Source of the DNA: JOPF136 sp963773835
GTDB lineage: Bacteria; Acidobacteriota; Terriglobia; Acidiferrales; UBA7541
Direction of reading: 5' to 3'
DNA: 64,000 bases
Assembly: GCA_963773835.1 (NCBI GenBank)
Contig: CAVZCQ010000002.1
Span: 1 to 64,000 of the forward strand
Shown: in pieces, positions 45,238-52,996 of the stretch
Layout: every line of letters begins with the position of its first letter
Position numbering within the stretch: position 1 is the first letter of the stretch
Position numbers and translations under genes: made by a program
Notes under the pieces: model-generated
Seen by the model: the letters and a program-made list of their open reading frames with translations, nothing else
What the model was told of the DNA's origin: nothing
The model's database searches: none

Positions 45238-45977
45238 GGGACCGCGGGACCTCCGCCGAGTTCCGCCAGCCATTCACGCTTCGGCAGAGGAAAGAGCGAA
45301 TCGAGCATGAGCCAGCATGCGCCCTGGACGTTGGGCCGTGCCAGCCCAATGCGTGCAAATCGGTTTGCATCCTTCCAAATGGCTGCGGTCACCGTTTGGT
45401 TCAGAAAAGTGCGCAGGCGCTCAGGCGGGTTCTGCGCCCCTGTCAGCTTCCCCGCTTCCTCCAGGAAATCGTTCCAATCGCTGTCCACGATCGGCAGGCT
45501 TCCCAGCGTTTCCCCTGCAGCCAGGTGCAACTCCACCCGCCATCGGTCGTGTTTCCAATGAAACCGCAGGAACCGGAAGTCGCATCCGCAGATCGAACGG
45601 GCAGCCTCCTGCGCGTTCACCCACGCGGCGCCCCCTCCCATCGCGCTGGTCCGCAGTCCGCAGCCGAACAATTCTTCTCTCTTCTTACCCGTTTCCGCCG
45701 CGCGCAGGCAGCGAAGCAGGTCGCTCTCAGATAATTTCCCGGCGCATTCCGGAGTTCCCGCGGCCGCATAATCTTCCACGTGAGGCGGCGCCGCCGGCAG
45801 CGGTTGAAGACGGAAGCGCAGGCGATCTCCTCGACCGTAGGGCCAGGGTGGGCCCCAGGCGTAGCCCCGTGGAGGCATAGGGCGCACGGAGCGGTAGGCC
45901 GCCCCAGCCGGTTCTAAACCGATGATGCAATAGCCGTTGGCCATGCGCGTGATCTCACTCAGAATGATTTCCGTCAT
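45234..45977 (-). CDS. Dual-OB-domain-like protein
   Basis: 247 residues. The N-terminus MTEIILSEITRMANGYCIIGLE..GAAYRSVRPMPPRGYAW resembles proteins with two OB folds (DuOB) that are found next to DUF488 genes. The second half is WRVELHLAAGETLGSLPIVDSDWNDFLEEAG followed by RIGLARPNVQGACWLMLDSLFPLPKREWL. There is no signal peptide and several Cys (CGLR, ICGCDF). OB folds bind nucleic acid or oligosaccharide; nucleic acid is the likelier ligand. ATG 45977 overlaps the upstream DUF488 gene by 23 nt; ATG 45944 is possible but would remove the first strand. The family call is from memory and moderate. Confidence 0.55.
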   Translation of the reverse strand: MTEIILSEITRMANGYCIIGLEPAGAAYRSVRPMPPRGYAWGPPWPYGRGDRLRFRLQPLPAAPPHVEDYAAAGTPECAGKLSESDLLRCLRAAETGKKREELFGCGLRTSAMGGGAAWVNAQEAARSICGCDFRFLRFHWKHDRWRVELHLAAGETLGSLPIVDSDWNDFLEEAGKLTGAQNPPERLRTFLNQTVTAAIWKDANRFARIGLARPNVQGACWLMLDSLFPLPKREWLAELGGGPAVP

Positions 45978-46473
45978 TCTTCCCGCGCCTTCTCGGGGTC
46001 GCCCTCGGAGGTTGCGGTAATTGCAAATGCAGGATTTCCACGGCCTCTCCCTCTGACCGCCAGTGCTCCGCCAACAGTTCCGCCACCAGCCGGCGATGGC
46101 AGCGGTCAGGCCCCGGTTCCGAACACAGGAACGCCACGGCCCCGTCGCCGTCGGGAAGCGAAATACCCCGGGGAAAGCTCCGCTCCCGCATCAGCGCGAG
46201 GAATGCTGATTCGTAACCCGGCCAGTCCTTCGTCTCCCGGTACCGTTTGCGAATCTCCTGGGTGGGAGCCAGCTCCGGTTCGTATCGGTAGGAGATGCCC
46301 CCGATGCGGCCGAGAAAATATTCTATGTCCGGAAATTTCGCATAGCCGGAAAGCTGGCCAGCGCGGTTTTCCCGCACGTCAATCACCGTCCGCACCCCGC
46401 CCTCCCCGAGCAGGCGGAAGAACTCCTCGGCAGTCTTCCCGGCGAATCCGATCGTGCACAGTCTTGGCCTCAT
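45955..46473 (-). CDS. DUF488 family protein, second copy
   Basis: 172 residues of the rhodanese/phosphatase-related DUF488 fold. Motifs: CTIGFAGKTAEEFF at the start, VIDVRENRAGQLSGYAKF, then the active-site-like segment FLCSEPGPDRCHRRLVAELL with C117, C125, H126 and R127. The C-terminus is short and basic. DUF488 belongs to the clade with RapZ-C and DUF4326, for which nucleotide, sugar or nucleic-acid-end chemistry has been proposed; the reaction is unproven. The ATG follows the TGA of the first DUF488 gene with no gap. The two copies are only distantly similar, so they are not a recent duplication. Confidence 0.8.
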   Translation of the reverse strand: MRPRLCTIGFAGKTAEEFFRLLGEGGVRTVIDVRENRAGQLSGYAKFPDIEYFLGRIGGISYRYEPELAPTQEIRKRYRETKDWPGYESAFLALMRERSFPRGISLPDGDGAVAFLCSEPGPDRCHRRLVAELLAEHWRSEGEAVEILHLQLPQPPRATPRRRGKNDGNHSE

Positions 46474-47091
46474 TCAGTACTGGCTGTATTCCAGCGCTTG
46501 CGGGTCCGCCCGGTACGCGCACTTCTCCGCTTGAAGCACCAGCGCGTCCTCCAGCGCCGCCACGCGGTCCGCCGCAAACAGCGAAGGCCCCGCAATGTCC
46601 GCCTGGTGCTCGCCCAGCAGCCGGTCTTCCGCATCGGCCTGAGACTCCAGCACGCCCCCCTTCCGGATGTGCACCGGAGCAATCCCCCGCTTCGTCAGCT
46701 CCGGCGTAATCAGTAGGAAGCGGTGGCACGTCACCGGGTCCTCCTCCGCACACAGCAGTGCCACGGGAGCCTCCGCAGCCATCTCCACCACCCGCTCGAT
46801 GCCATACTGGAAATCGCGGCACCCGCGCCGTGCCTTGTAATTCACCAGCCCGTTGGAGCTGTACAGTTTCGGATCCGCCGGCCGTCCCCCCAGTTCATCA
46901 CCCAGGTAGAGATACCGGACGCCCGCGTCCCGTAACGCTTCTTCCAGATTGTCCCGGCTGAACTGCGGGTGGCGCGTGCTGCGTGGCAGGCTGCGCACGT
47001 CGGCCAGTACCGCGATTTCGAACCTCCGAAGCGCCGCCACAAATTCAGCCGCTTCGAGATTCGAATGGCCAATCGTGTAGATGGGGTGCAT
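46474..47091 (-). CDS. DUF488 family protein, first copy
   Basis: 205 residues from ATG 47091, which has AGGAAGCGGAG directly upstream; the frame continues to 47175 but without a family sequence. Canonical motifs: YTIGHSNLEAAEFVAAL, ADVRSLPRSTRHPQF, YLYLGDELGGRP, then ALLCAEEDPVTCHRFLL with C114, C122, H123 and R124. C122-H123-R124 occupies the site where this superfamily carries its catalytic residues. Cytoplasmic. It heads the DUF488/DUF488/dual-OB/ACP-KASIII operon, with the HD-domain gene 101 nt upstream on the same strand. The enzymatic reaction is unknown. Confidence 0.85.
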   Translation of the reverse strand: MHPIYTIGHSNLEAAEFVAALRRFEIAVLADVRSLPRSTRHPQFSRDNLEEALRDAGVRYLYLGDELGGRPADPKLYSSNGLVNYKARRGCRDFQYGIERVVEMAAEAPVALLCAEEDPVTCHRFLLITPELTKRGIAPVHIRKGGVLESQADAEDRLLGEHQADIAGPSLFAADRVAALEDALVLQAEKCAYRADPQALEYSQY

Positions 47092-47192
47092 CTCCGCTTC
47101 CTGGCTGCCCTCGCAGAGGCCGCTTCCCGGCATCCCTATTCTGAACCGCCCGCTGTATCCCGGCAATCGGAACACCGGGAGCAGCCCGCGCT

Positions 47193-47786
47193 TTAGCCTG
47201 CCTGCTCCAGCTCCTTCACCGTGCGTTCGAGTTCCGCCAGCAGACCCCGCGGCGTGCGGCCTCGGAAGGCCTCAATCAGCCCGTGGTAGTACCACAGCGA
47301 TCCCTCGCGCCGCCCTTTGAACCGCTCCCACACGCCGGACCCTAGCTCGCGCACGTCCATCAGGATTTCGCGCATGTTGTACAGCTTATCCGCGGCGCTC
47401 ACCAGCAGGACCTCTTCCGGTTCGCCCCGCACCCGCTCCAGGTATTGCTGCTTGCGCTCCAGCCATGGCGGCTTCCGGATTTCGTCTGAGTCCGTGCAGC
47501 CGTCCACGATCCTCGCCACCCGCTCCCCGAACTTCTCCCGGATCTCCTTCAGCCGCGGCGCCCCCCCGCAATCCTCCACCACATCGTGCAGCAGCGCGGC
47601 CATGGCCTGTTCCTCATCCCCGCCGTATTGCAGCACCAGCGACGCCACTCCCATCAGGTGACTGATGTACGGCCGGTTGGTCTTCTTCCGCAACTGGTCA
47701 CGGTGCGCTTCGTGCGCGTAAAGAAACGCGTCATCGAACCGGCTGGATAACTGCCATGGGTGCGGCGCCTCGGCGGACACTTCCAT
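47193..47786 (-). CDS. HD-domain phosphohydrolase related to the RelA/SpoT hydrolase domain
   Basis: 197 residues, a single HD domain. Motifs: FAYAH-like FLYAHEAHRDQLRKKTNRPYISHLMGVA, then LLHDVVEDCGG with the HD pair, ATAD-like VSAADKLYNMREI. These match the Mn-dependent hydrolase half of SpoT and the small MESH1-like enzymes, so hydrolysis of ppGpp, NADPH or another nucleotide is likely, but the substrate is not determined. No synthetase domain is present. It lies 101 nt upstream of the DUF488 gene in the same direction and may belong to that operon. Confidence 0.8.
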   Translation of the reverse strand: MEVSAEAPHPWQLSSRFDDAFLYAHEAHRDQLRKKTNRPYISHLMGVASLVLQYGGDEEQAMAALLHDVVEDCGGAPRLKEIREKFGERVARIVDGCTDSDEIRKPPWLERKQQYLERVRGEPEEVLLVSAADKLYNMREILMDVRELGSGVWERFKGRREGSLWYYHGLIEAFRGRTPRGLLAELERTVKELEQAG

Positions 47787-47962
47787 TCATCTCCTGCTCG
47801 CTTTGGGAGGCGTCCATCTTACAGCAGTCGCGCCGCACGCGGGAGTTTTACGGGCGCCGGTGCGTCCCGGTGGAAGGAAAATCGTGGGAACGAGCTTGCG
47901 CGGGATGGCTCAATCGTACCTCAGGAATTGCAGCGGCCTCGGCGCAGGCTGCGGGAAATCCG

Positions 47963-48310
47963 TCAAGACAGCGATTGCTCGGCCGCTTCCACGGTCGGAA
48001 ACATGGGGAAAAACTGCAACAGGCCGGACACGCGTAGCGAGGCGCTCACCCGCTCCCCCACGCCCACCAGCGCCAGCTTCCTCCCGTCCCTCTGTCGCGA
48101 TACGTACGCGCCCACCAGCGCGCCGATGCCCACCGAATCCACAAACGGTACTTTGGAAAGATCCACGATCAGCGTCGCGGCCTTGTCCGCCCTCACCGCT
48201 TCCTGAAACGGAAATAAAGTGTGGAGCGTGAGCGCCCCGCTCATTCGCAGAATGCGGTGGCCTGAGCGTTTCCCCTCGGCCGCCTCGACTTGCACCGGTT
48301 CCGATAGCAT
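47963..48310 (-). CDS. STAS-domain anti-anti-sigma-like protein
   Basis: 115 residues, STAS fold of the SpoIIAA/RsbV type. The motif LIVDLSKVPFVDSVGIGALVGAY contains S59, the usual phosphorylated serine. Such proteins sequester anti-sigma or other serine kinases in partner-switching control. No kinase or phosphatase gene is adjacent. A TTACA-TTTC-TGTAA dyad lies about 40-50 nt upstream of the ATG. Confidence 0.8.
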   Translation of the reverse strand: MLSEPVQVEAAEGKRSGHRILRMSGALTLHTLFPFQEAVRADKAATLIVDLSKVPFVDSVGIGALVGAYVSRQRDGRKLALVGVGERVSASLRVSGLLQFFPMFPTVEAAEQSLS

Positions 48311-48347
48311 GGCCGCAAAAATCTACTCCAGCTGACCCATGGAATTG

Positions 48348-48361
48348 TTACATTTCTGTAA
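48348..48361 (-). promoter_or_regulatory. Possible operator (TTACA-N4-TGTAA) upstream of the STAS gene
   Basis: Perfect 5-bp inverted repeat with a 4-nt spacer in the short AT-rich space between tRNA-Glu and the STAS gene. Part of it (AGAAATGTAACA on the minus strand) recurs on the plus strand near 43576 upstream of the pilin operon. The binding protein is unknown. Confidence 0.3.
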
Positions 48362-48394
48362 ATTCTGTCATCTTCAGCCGTCTCAGGCTGGAAA

Positions 48395-48469
48395 TGGTAG
48401 CGCCAGCGGGAATCGAACCCGCATTACCGCCTTGAAAGGGCGATGTGCTAGCCGTTGCACCATGGCGCC
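48395..48469 (-). tRNA. tRNA-Glu (anticodon UUC)
   Basis: A 75-nt cloverleaf read on the minus strand: acceptor GGCGCCA/TGGCGCT (first pair G-U), D stem GTGC/GCAC, anticodon loop CTTTCAA (anticodon TTC) on a TCGCC/GGCGG stem, T arm GCGGG-TTCGATT-CCCGC, and encoded ACCA at the 3' end. Confidence 0.93.
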
Positions 48470-48497
48470 TTGGGGCCTGGAAGTCGCTTCATTTGCT

Positions 48498-48526
48498 AGC
48501 TTAGTGGAGTTTCCAAAGCATGACAA
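48498..48526 (-). promoter_or_regulatory. Likely promoter of tRNA-Glu
   Basis: On the minus strand TTGTCA (48526-48521), a 17-nt spacer and TAAGCT (48503-48498) lie about 29 nt before the tRNA 5' end. Good hexamers and spacing for a sigma-70-type promoter. Confidence 0.5.
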
Positions 48527-48637
48527 GGAACCTTGGTGACCGCTGCGAATCCCATTTCGGACGTTTTCCCAGCCCCGCAATTCCTCGCCGGGGGCGCGAA
48601 GCGAAAGGAAACGCCGGCCGCGGACTGCCTTTTCCCC

Positions 48638-48667
48638 ACCAGTCACCAGTCACGAGTCACCAGTCAC
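48638..48667. repeat. CCAGTCAC-type short repeat at the end of iscX
   Basis: A 30-nt stretch of overlapping ACCAGTCAC units with one CACGAGTCACC variant. It covers the iscX stop codon. A very similar 31-nt stretch is at 62200-62230, inside the phosphohexomutase coding region. Confidence 0.7.
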
Positions 48668-48879
48668 TGCCTGTCGTTGTACTCATCGAGCCAGGCCATC
48701 TGAATGGCCTCGAGCTTCCCCTCGTTCGACGATTTCGCATCGCCCTCGAAACCGGCAAGTTCCGTCACCCATTGATGCAGGTCGGTGAACCGCACCTCCA
48801 GCGGGTTCTTGTCCGGAAATTTCTCGCACAGCTGAAAGCCGATTTCTTCCGCGTCGTCCCACCCAAAGGACCCGGCCAT
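48664..48879 (-). CDS. iscX: IscX (YfhJ) Fe-S cluster assembly adaptor
   Basis: 71 residues from ATG 48879, with AGGAGGGAG just upstream. Typical IscX sequence: GWDDAEEIGFQLCEKFPDKNPLEVRFTDLHQWVTEL and the C-terminal GKLEAIQMAWLDEY. IscX binds IscS and iron and modulates cluster assembly. Last gene of the isc operon, 8 nt after fdx. A longer reading frame to 49317 is only a shadow of the ferredoxin gene. Confidence 0.9.
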   Translation of the reverse strand: MAGSFGWDDAEEIGFQLCEKFPDKNPLEVRFTDLHQWVTELAGFEGDAKSSNEGKLEAIQMAWLDEYNDRQ

Positions 48880-48887
48880 GCTCCCTC

Positions 48888-49301
48888 CTAATGGCTCTCG
48901 CGCGCGTAGTTCTTGTTCCACGACGGGATCTCCACCACGATGTCTGTGCTGCCGTCGGGCACGCATTGGCAGCCCAGCCGCGATTTCGGCGTGATGCCCG
49001 GCGCTTCGTCCAGTTCGTCGAATTCGTCGTCCGTCCCTTCGTTGCAGCTCTCCAGCCCCTGATGCACCACCACGTGGCACGTCGAGCAGGCGCACACCCC
49101 GCCGCACGCATGGTCCAGCGGGATTCCCGCCCCCATGGCGATGTCCAGGATGCTCCCGGGCAGCCCGTCGTGCCCGTATGGCACCTGCGCCGGGTCCACC
49201 TCCACTTCCTGCGTCTTCCCGTCGTGCTGGAAGGTCACTTTGTACTTCTTCGTGGCCGGCTTGTACGTCGTTTCCTGGATGTATGGATTCTTGCCGCCCA
49301 T
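48888..49301 (-). CDS. fdx: ISC-type [2Fe-2S] ferredoxin
   Basis: 137 residues from ATG 49301. Adrenodoxin-type fold with cluster ligands C66, C72 and C75 (DHACGGVCACSTCHVVV) and C111 (RLGCQCVPDG). Additional Cys at 70, 86 and 113 are not the standard ligands. The N-terminus has about 20 extra residues compared with E. coli Fdx. It supplies electrons for cluster assembly on IscU. Located between hscA and iscX as in proteobacterial operons. Confidence 0.92.
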   Translation of the reverse strand: MGGKNPYIQETTYKPATKKYKVTFQHDGKTQEVEVDPAQVPYGHDGLPGSILDIAMGAGIPLDHACGGVCACSTCHVVVHQGLESCNEGTDDEFDELDEAPGITPKSRLGCQCVPDGSTDIVVEIPSWNKNYARESH

Positions 49302-49323
49302 TGCGTTTCTCTCCCACTCTACC

Positions 49324-49358
49324 GTAGGGGCATCCCGCAACTGCGGGACCGTGCCCTC
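49324..49358. repeat. Hairpin of the TAGGGGC family between hscA and fdx
   Basis: GTAGGGGCA...TGCCC outer arms surround an inner CCCGCA-AC-TGCGGG stem. It may attenuate or process the mRNA between hscA and fdx. Confidence 0.5.
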
Positions 49359-49375
49359 TTCGGCCTCGTCGCCTT

Positions 49376-51226
49376 CTACACCTCCGTCAGTTTCTTTCCC
49401 TCCACCGTCACGTGCAATACCTGGTTCATCATCGCCTCCGCCAGATTTGCCGTGGCCTGATTCAGCGCATCAATCCGCGCCCGGATCAGCTTGTAGTCCT
49501 CTCCTCCCATGACCTCGCGCAGCGCCGCCCCCGCCTCGGCGATTCCCGCGCGCTCCGCTGCGCTGAGCGAGCCCGCCGCCTCCCCCGCCAGCCCCTTCTC
49601 CGTGGCCGCGAGGATGCTCTCCGCCTCGTTCCGCGCCTCGATCGCCTGCCGCGTCGCAAAATCCTGCTCCGCGTACTCGATCGACTCCTCCAGCATCCGC
49701 TCGATTTCCGTGTCGTTCAGCCCGTAACTCGGCTGCACCTCCACCGACCGCAGCTCCCCCGTGCGCAGGTCGCGCGCCTGCACCTGCAGGATGCCGCTGG
49801 CGTCGATGAGGAATTTCACTTCGATCCGCGCCGCACCCGCAGGCATCGGCGGCACCCGCAGCGTGAACCGCGCCAGCGACCGGCAGTCCCGCGCCAGTTC
49901 CCGTTCGCCCTGCACCACGTGGATTTCGATTCCCGTCTGGCTGTCCACTCCCGTGGTAAACGTATCCTGCGCGCTCGCCGGGATCGTGGAGTTTCGCGGA
50001 ATGATCTGCGCCACCACCCCGCCCATCGTTTCGATTCCCAGCGACAGCGGCGTCACGTCCAGCAGCAGCATGTTGCGCACGCCGCTTTCCAGGATGTCCG
50101 CCTGCACTGCCGCCCCCAGCGCCACCACCTCGTCCGGGTTCAGTTCTGTATGCGGCACGCGGCCGAAATATTCCTCCACGCGCCGCCGGACCAGCGGCGT
50201 GCGCGTCGCCCCGCCCACCATCACCACTTCCTCCATCGCCTGCGGCTTCTGGTGCGCGTCCGCCAGCGCCTGCTTCACCGGCCCCATCGTCCGTTCCACG
50301 ATCGGCGCCAGCAGCGTTTCCAGCTCCGCCCGCGTCCATTCGTGCGCGTACACGGCTCCGCCCGCCGCGGCGGGCAGCGGCACGCGCACCAGCGTCTTCT
50401 CTTCCGACGAAAGCGCGTGTTTCGCCGCCACCAGCGCTTTCCTCAACTCCTGCACTGCCTCACGTCGCGTTTCCAGGTCCAATCCATGCCGCGCGCGGAT
50501 CTCCTCCCGCGCCACAGCCTGCATCGCGTTATCGATATCGTCCCCGCCCAGGTGCGTATCTCCATTCGTCGAAAGCACCTGGTAGATGTCGCCCTCGCCC
50601 GTCGAAATCAGCTTCAGCACGGAAATGTCGAACGTCCCCCCGCCCAGGTCGTACACGGCCACCAGTCCGCGCTGGCTTTTGTGCAGCCCGTAGGCCAGCG
50701 CCGCCGCCGTCGGCTCGTTCACCAGCCGCAGCACCTCCAGCCCCGCCAGCCGCCCCGCATCGCGCGTGGCCTGCCGTTGCGCATCATTAAAATAGGCCGG
50801 CACGGTGATCACCGCGCGGTCCACCGTCTCGCCGAAAAAACTCTCCGCCCACCCTTTCAGCTCCCGCAGGATGAACGACGAAATCTCCGGCGGCGTGAAT
50901 ACCCGCTCGCCCAGCCTCACCCGGATCACCTGTTTCGACTCCGGATCGATCCGGAACGGAAACAGCTTCAACTCCTCCTGCACGTCCTCGAACCCGCGGC
51001 CCATCAGCCGCTTCACCGAATAAATCGTGCGCTCCGGCTGCGTCAGTAGCCGCCGTCGCGCCGGCTCGCCCACCACAATCGCGCCGTCCGCGTCCAGGCT
51101 CACCACCGAAGGGCACAGCGTCGAGCCGTGCGGCCCCGGAATGCACTCCGGCCCTCCCGCAGCCGGGTTCCACCACGCCACCAGGCTGTTCGTCGTCCCT
51201 AAATCGATGCCGACCGTCCGTCCCAT
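49376..51226 (-). CDS. hscA: HscA, Hsp70-type chaperone for Fe-S assembly
   Basis: 616 residues, full length. Nucleotide-binding domain 1-380 with VGIDLGTTNSLVAW, VPAYFNDAQRQATRDAG, VYDLGGGTFDISVLKL and VGGATRTPLVR; substrate-binding domain 385-540 beginning LLLDVTPLSLGIETMGG; helical lid to the end. HscA with HscB transfers the cluster from IscU. Gene position and the HscA-type linker favour HscA over DnaK. The ATG shares one base with the hscB stop (TAATG), so translation is coupled. Confidence 0.92.
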   Translation of the reverse strand: MGRTVGIDLGTTNSLVAWWNPAAGGPECIPGPHGSTLCPSVVSLDADGAIVVGEPARRRLLTQPERTIYSVKRLMGRGFEDVQEELKLFPFRIDPESKQVIRVRLGERVFTPPEISSFILRELKGWAESFFGETVDRAVITVPAYFNDAQRQATRDAGRLAGLEVLRLVNEPTAAALAYGLHKSQRGLVAVYDLGGGTFDISVLKLISTGEGDIYQVLSTNGDTHLGGDDIDNAMQAVAREEIRARHGLDLETRREAVQELRKALVAAKHALSSEEKTLVRVPLPAAAGGAVYAHEWTRAELETLLAPIVERTMGPVKQALADAHQKPQAMEEVVMVGGATRTPLVRRRVEEYFGRVPHTELNPDEVVALGAAVQADILESGVRNMLLLDVTPLSLGIETMGGVVAQIIPRNSTIPASAQDTFTTGVDSQTGIEIHVVQGERELARDCRSLARFTLRVPPMPAGAARIEVKFLIDASGILQVQARDLRTGELRSVEVQPSYGLNDTEIERMLEESIEYAEQDFATRQAIEARNEAESILAATEKGLAGEAAGSLSAAERAGIAEAGAALREVMGGEDYKLIRARIDALNQATANLAEAMMNQVLHVTVEGKKLTEV

Positions 51227-51945
51227 TACTGGCTCAGCTCCTGTGTCACTCCGCGCACCAGATTCCGTATATACGACCGTCGGTTCAGAATCTCATTCAT
51301 CCGCGCCAGCGCCGCGCGCCCTGCCATCGCGTCCCCTGAATCCACGGTCGCGTCCCACTCCCGCGCCGCGGCCATCAATTGCTCGTCCACGTCCGCCAGC
51401 CGCGCCTCGAACCCCTGCGCCGCTTCCTCCAACCGCCGCCGCAGCGCGGTCATCTCCGCCCCGTGCTGATTCCCTCCGCGCGAGCTCCGCAGCTCCTCCA
51501 GCGACTCGTTCAGCTCGAACACTTCCTCCAGCAGTTCCGGCGGCGCCTGCTGCTTCGTCGTGCCTTCTTTCCGCATCCCTTCGAGCGCCAATAGATACTC
51601 CACCCTCGCCACCGGATCCCGCAGCACGCGGTAGGCATCGTTCAACTGTGACCCGCGCTCGAGCGAAAGCTCGCGCTCCTCTTCGCCCGCGCGCACGAAA
51701 TTGTCCGGATGCAGCTTCCACGAAAGCTGGTGAAATCGCGCCTCCAGCTCGTCCATCGCGATCCACAATTTCCGCGGCAGCCCCAGAAATCGGAAATGGT
51801 CCGTCCCCCGCGGCAGCTTCTGAATCGCGCCGCAGGCAGGGCAAAAATGCGCTCCATCGGCCGCGGCCCCGCACTTCCAGCAGGCCGTCTGCGCCGCTGT
51901 CGCCTCGCCTGCCTCGCGAACTTCGGCTTTTCCCGCTCCCGTCAT
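51226..51945 (-). CDS. hscB: HscB J-domain co-chaperone with an N-terminal zinc domain
   Basis: 239 residues from ATG 51945 (GGGGA site upstream); ATG 51996 would add 17 residues. An N-terminal CWKCG...FCPACG pair (two CxxC) is followed by a J domain with the HPD motif (KLHPDNFVRA) and LNDAYRVLRDPVARVEYLL, then the C-terminal three-helix bundle that binds IscU. HscB stimulates HscA ATPase and delivers IscU. The zinc-binding N-terminus is absent from E. coli HscB but resembles that of mitochondrial HSCB. Confidence 0.9.
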   Translation of the reverse strand: MTGAGKAEVREAGEATAAQTACWKCGAAADGAHFCPACGAIQKLPRGTDHFRFLGLPRKLWIAMDELEARFHQLSWKLHPDNFVRAGEEERELSLERGSQLNDAYRVLRDPVARVEYLLALEGMRKEGTTKQQAPPELLEEVFELNESLEELRSSRGGNQHGAEMTALRRRLEEAAQGFEARLADVDEQLMAAAREWDATVDSGDAMAGRAALARMNEILNRRSYIRNLVRGVTQELSQ

Positions 51946-52032
51946 CGTCCCCGCTCTCACCCGCTCCCGGACGAACCGGTCCCCCCACCACGCCACAAAA
52001 AATTTCCCTTGGCGAGGTCCGCGCCGCCGCCA

Positions 52033-52362
52033 CTAGGCTGTGAACGAGCTCCCGCAGCCGCACGATCGCGCCGCCTGCGGGTTCTCGAACACGAATCCCT
52101 GGTGCATCAGCGTCTCGCGGTAATCCAGTGTCGTATTGTTCAGGAAGAGAAAGCTTTTCGGGTCCACAAACACGCGCGCGCCGTGCTCTTCAATCACCTG
52201 GTCGCGGTCGCGCTTCTGCGTTTCCAGCCGCATCGCATACGACAGCCCGGAACATCCCCCGCCCTGCACGCCCAGCCGCAGCCCGCCCGTTCCTTCCGGC
52301 ACACCCTCACGGACGAGCAGATCGCGAATCTTTTCCGCCGCCTTTTCTGTAATGTGAATCAT
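52033..52362 (-). CDS. iscA: IscA, A-type Fe-S carrier
   Basis: 109 residues from ATG 52362 (MIHITEKAAEKI); ATG 52377 adds five residues. The conserved cysteines lie in GGGCSGLSY and at the C-terminus in SCGCGSSF. The rest of the HesB/IscA fold is present: FVDPKSFLFLNNTTLDY and GFVFENPQA. It delivers clusters or iron to targets. It follows iscU with a large hairpin between them. Confidence 0.9.
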   Translation of the reverse strand: MIHITEKAAEKIRDLLVREGVPEGTGGLRLGVQGGGCSGLSYAMRLETQKRDRDQVIEEHGARVFVDPKSFLFLNNTTLDYRETLMHQGFVFENPQAARSCGCGSSFTA

Positions 52363-52373
52363 GGCCACATGTG

Positions 52374-52427
52374 GCACAGGCTTTCGCGATTTCTGCGTCC
52401 CGATGATTTTTATCGGGAAGCCTGTGC
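52374..52427. repeat. Two-tier hairpin between iscA and iscU
   Basis: Outer arms GCACAGGCTT (52374-52383) and AAGCCTGTGC (52418-52427) enclose an inner stem CCCGAT/ATCGGG (52399-52404/52412-52417), together a cruciform-like element. It may stabilise or process mRNA between iscU and iscA. Confidence 0.6.
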
Positions 52428-52456
52428 TCCGTTCCTGTCCGCAGTCCCGCCCGCGA

Positions 52457-52876
52457 CTAGTCGGCAGCCGTCGAGGTCTCGGGCTTCCGGGTCTCGGCGT
52501 TCTTCCGCTTCCAGTCGCTGATGGCCGCCTTGATGGCGTCCTCGGCGAGCACGGAACAGTGGATCTTCACCGGCGGCAGTGCCAGCTCCCGCACGATGTC
52601 CGTGTTCTTGATGGACAGGGCCTCTTCCACCGTCTTCCCCTTCACCCACTCCGTGGCCAGCGACGAGCTGGCGATGGCCGATCCGCACCCGAAGGTTTTG
52701 AACTTCGCCTCTTCGATCACCTGCGTCTCCGGGTTGATCTTCATCTGCAGCTTCATCACGTCGCCGCATTCCGGAGCGCCGACGAGCCCCGTCCCCACCG
52801 CCGGATCGTTCTTATCGAGCGACCCGACGTTCCGCGGATGGTTGTAGTGGTCTACTACCTTATCTGAGTACGCCAT
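52457..52876 (-). CDS. iscU: IscU Fe-S scaffold protein
   Basis: 139 residues. Assembly-site residues: C37 (GAPECGD) and D39, C64 (FGCGSA), and H106-C107 (KIHCSVLAED). The LPPVK motif recognised by HscA is at 100-104. These are at or next to the E. coli positions (37, 39, 63, 105, 106). The C-terminal tail is extended by about 12 residues. It builds [2Fe-2S] clusters with sulfur from IscS. Confidence 0.95.
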   Translation of the reverse strand: MAYSDKVVDHYNHPRNVGSLDKNDPAVGTGLVGAPECGDVMKLQMKINPETQVIEEAKFKTFGCGSAIASSSLATEWVKGKTVEEALSIKNTDIVRELALPPVKIHCSVLAEDAIKAAISDWKRKNAETRKPETSTAAD

Positions 52877-52921
52877 GATTCCTCCAAGTTCGATTCAAAA
52901 ACTTTGCCGCCTGCCGAACTC

Positions 52922-52979
52922 CCTGTCATCCCGAAGTCCCGTCCCAATCCTTCGGGACGGGGCTGAGGGACCTGCTTTT
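52922..52979 (+). repeat. Dispersed repeat, copy 1 (between iscU and iscS)
   Basis: CCTGTCATCCCGAAG at the left, GCTGAGGGACCTGCTTT at the right, with a stem CCCGTCCC...GGGACGGG between. It shares both flanks with the copy at 54285-54334, but the stem sequence differs. Confidence 0.8.
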
Positions 52980-52996
52980 CAGTCTCTAATTTCCAG

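Noticed and set aside
49412..51049. 545-codon open frame on the plus strand opposite hscA
   Set aside because: Arg/His/Gln-rich artefact of the GC-rich third codon positions of hscA.
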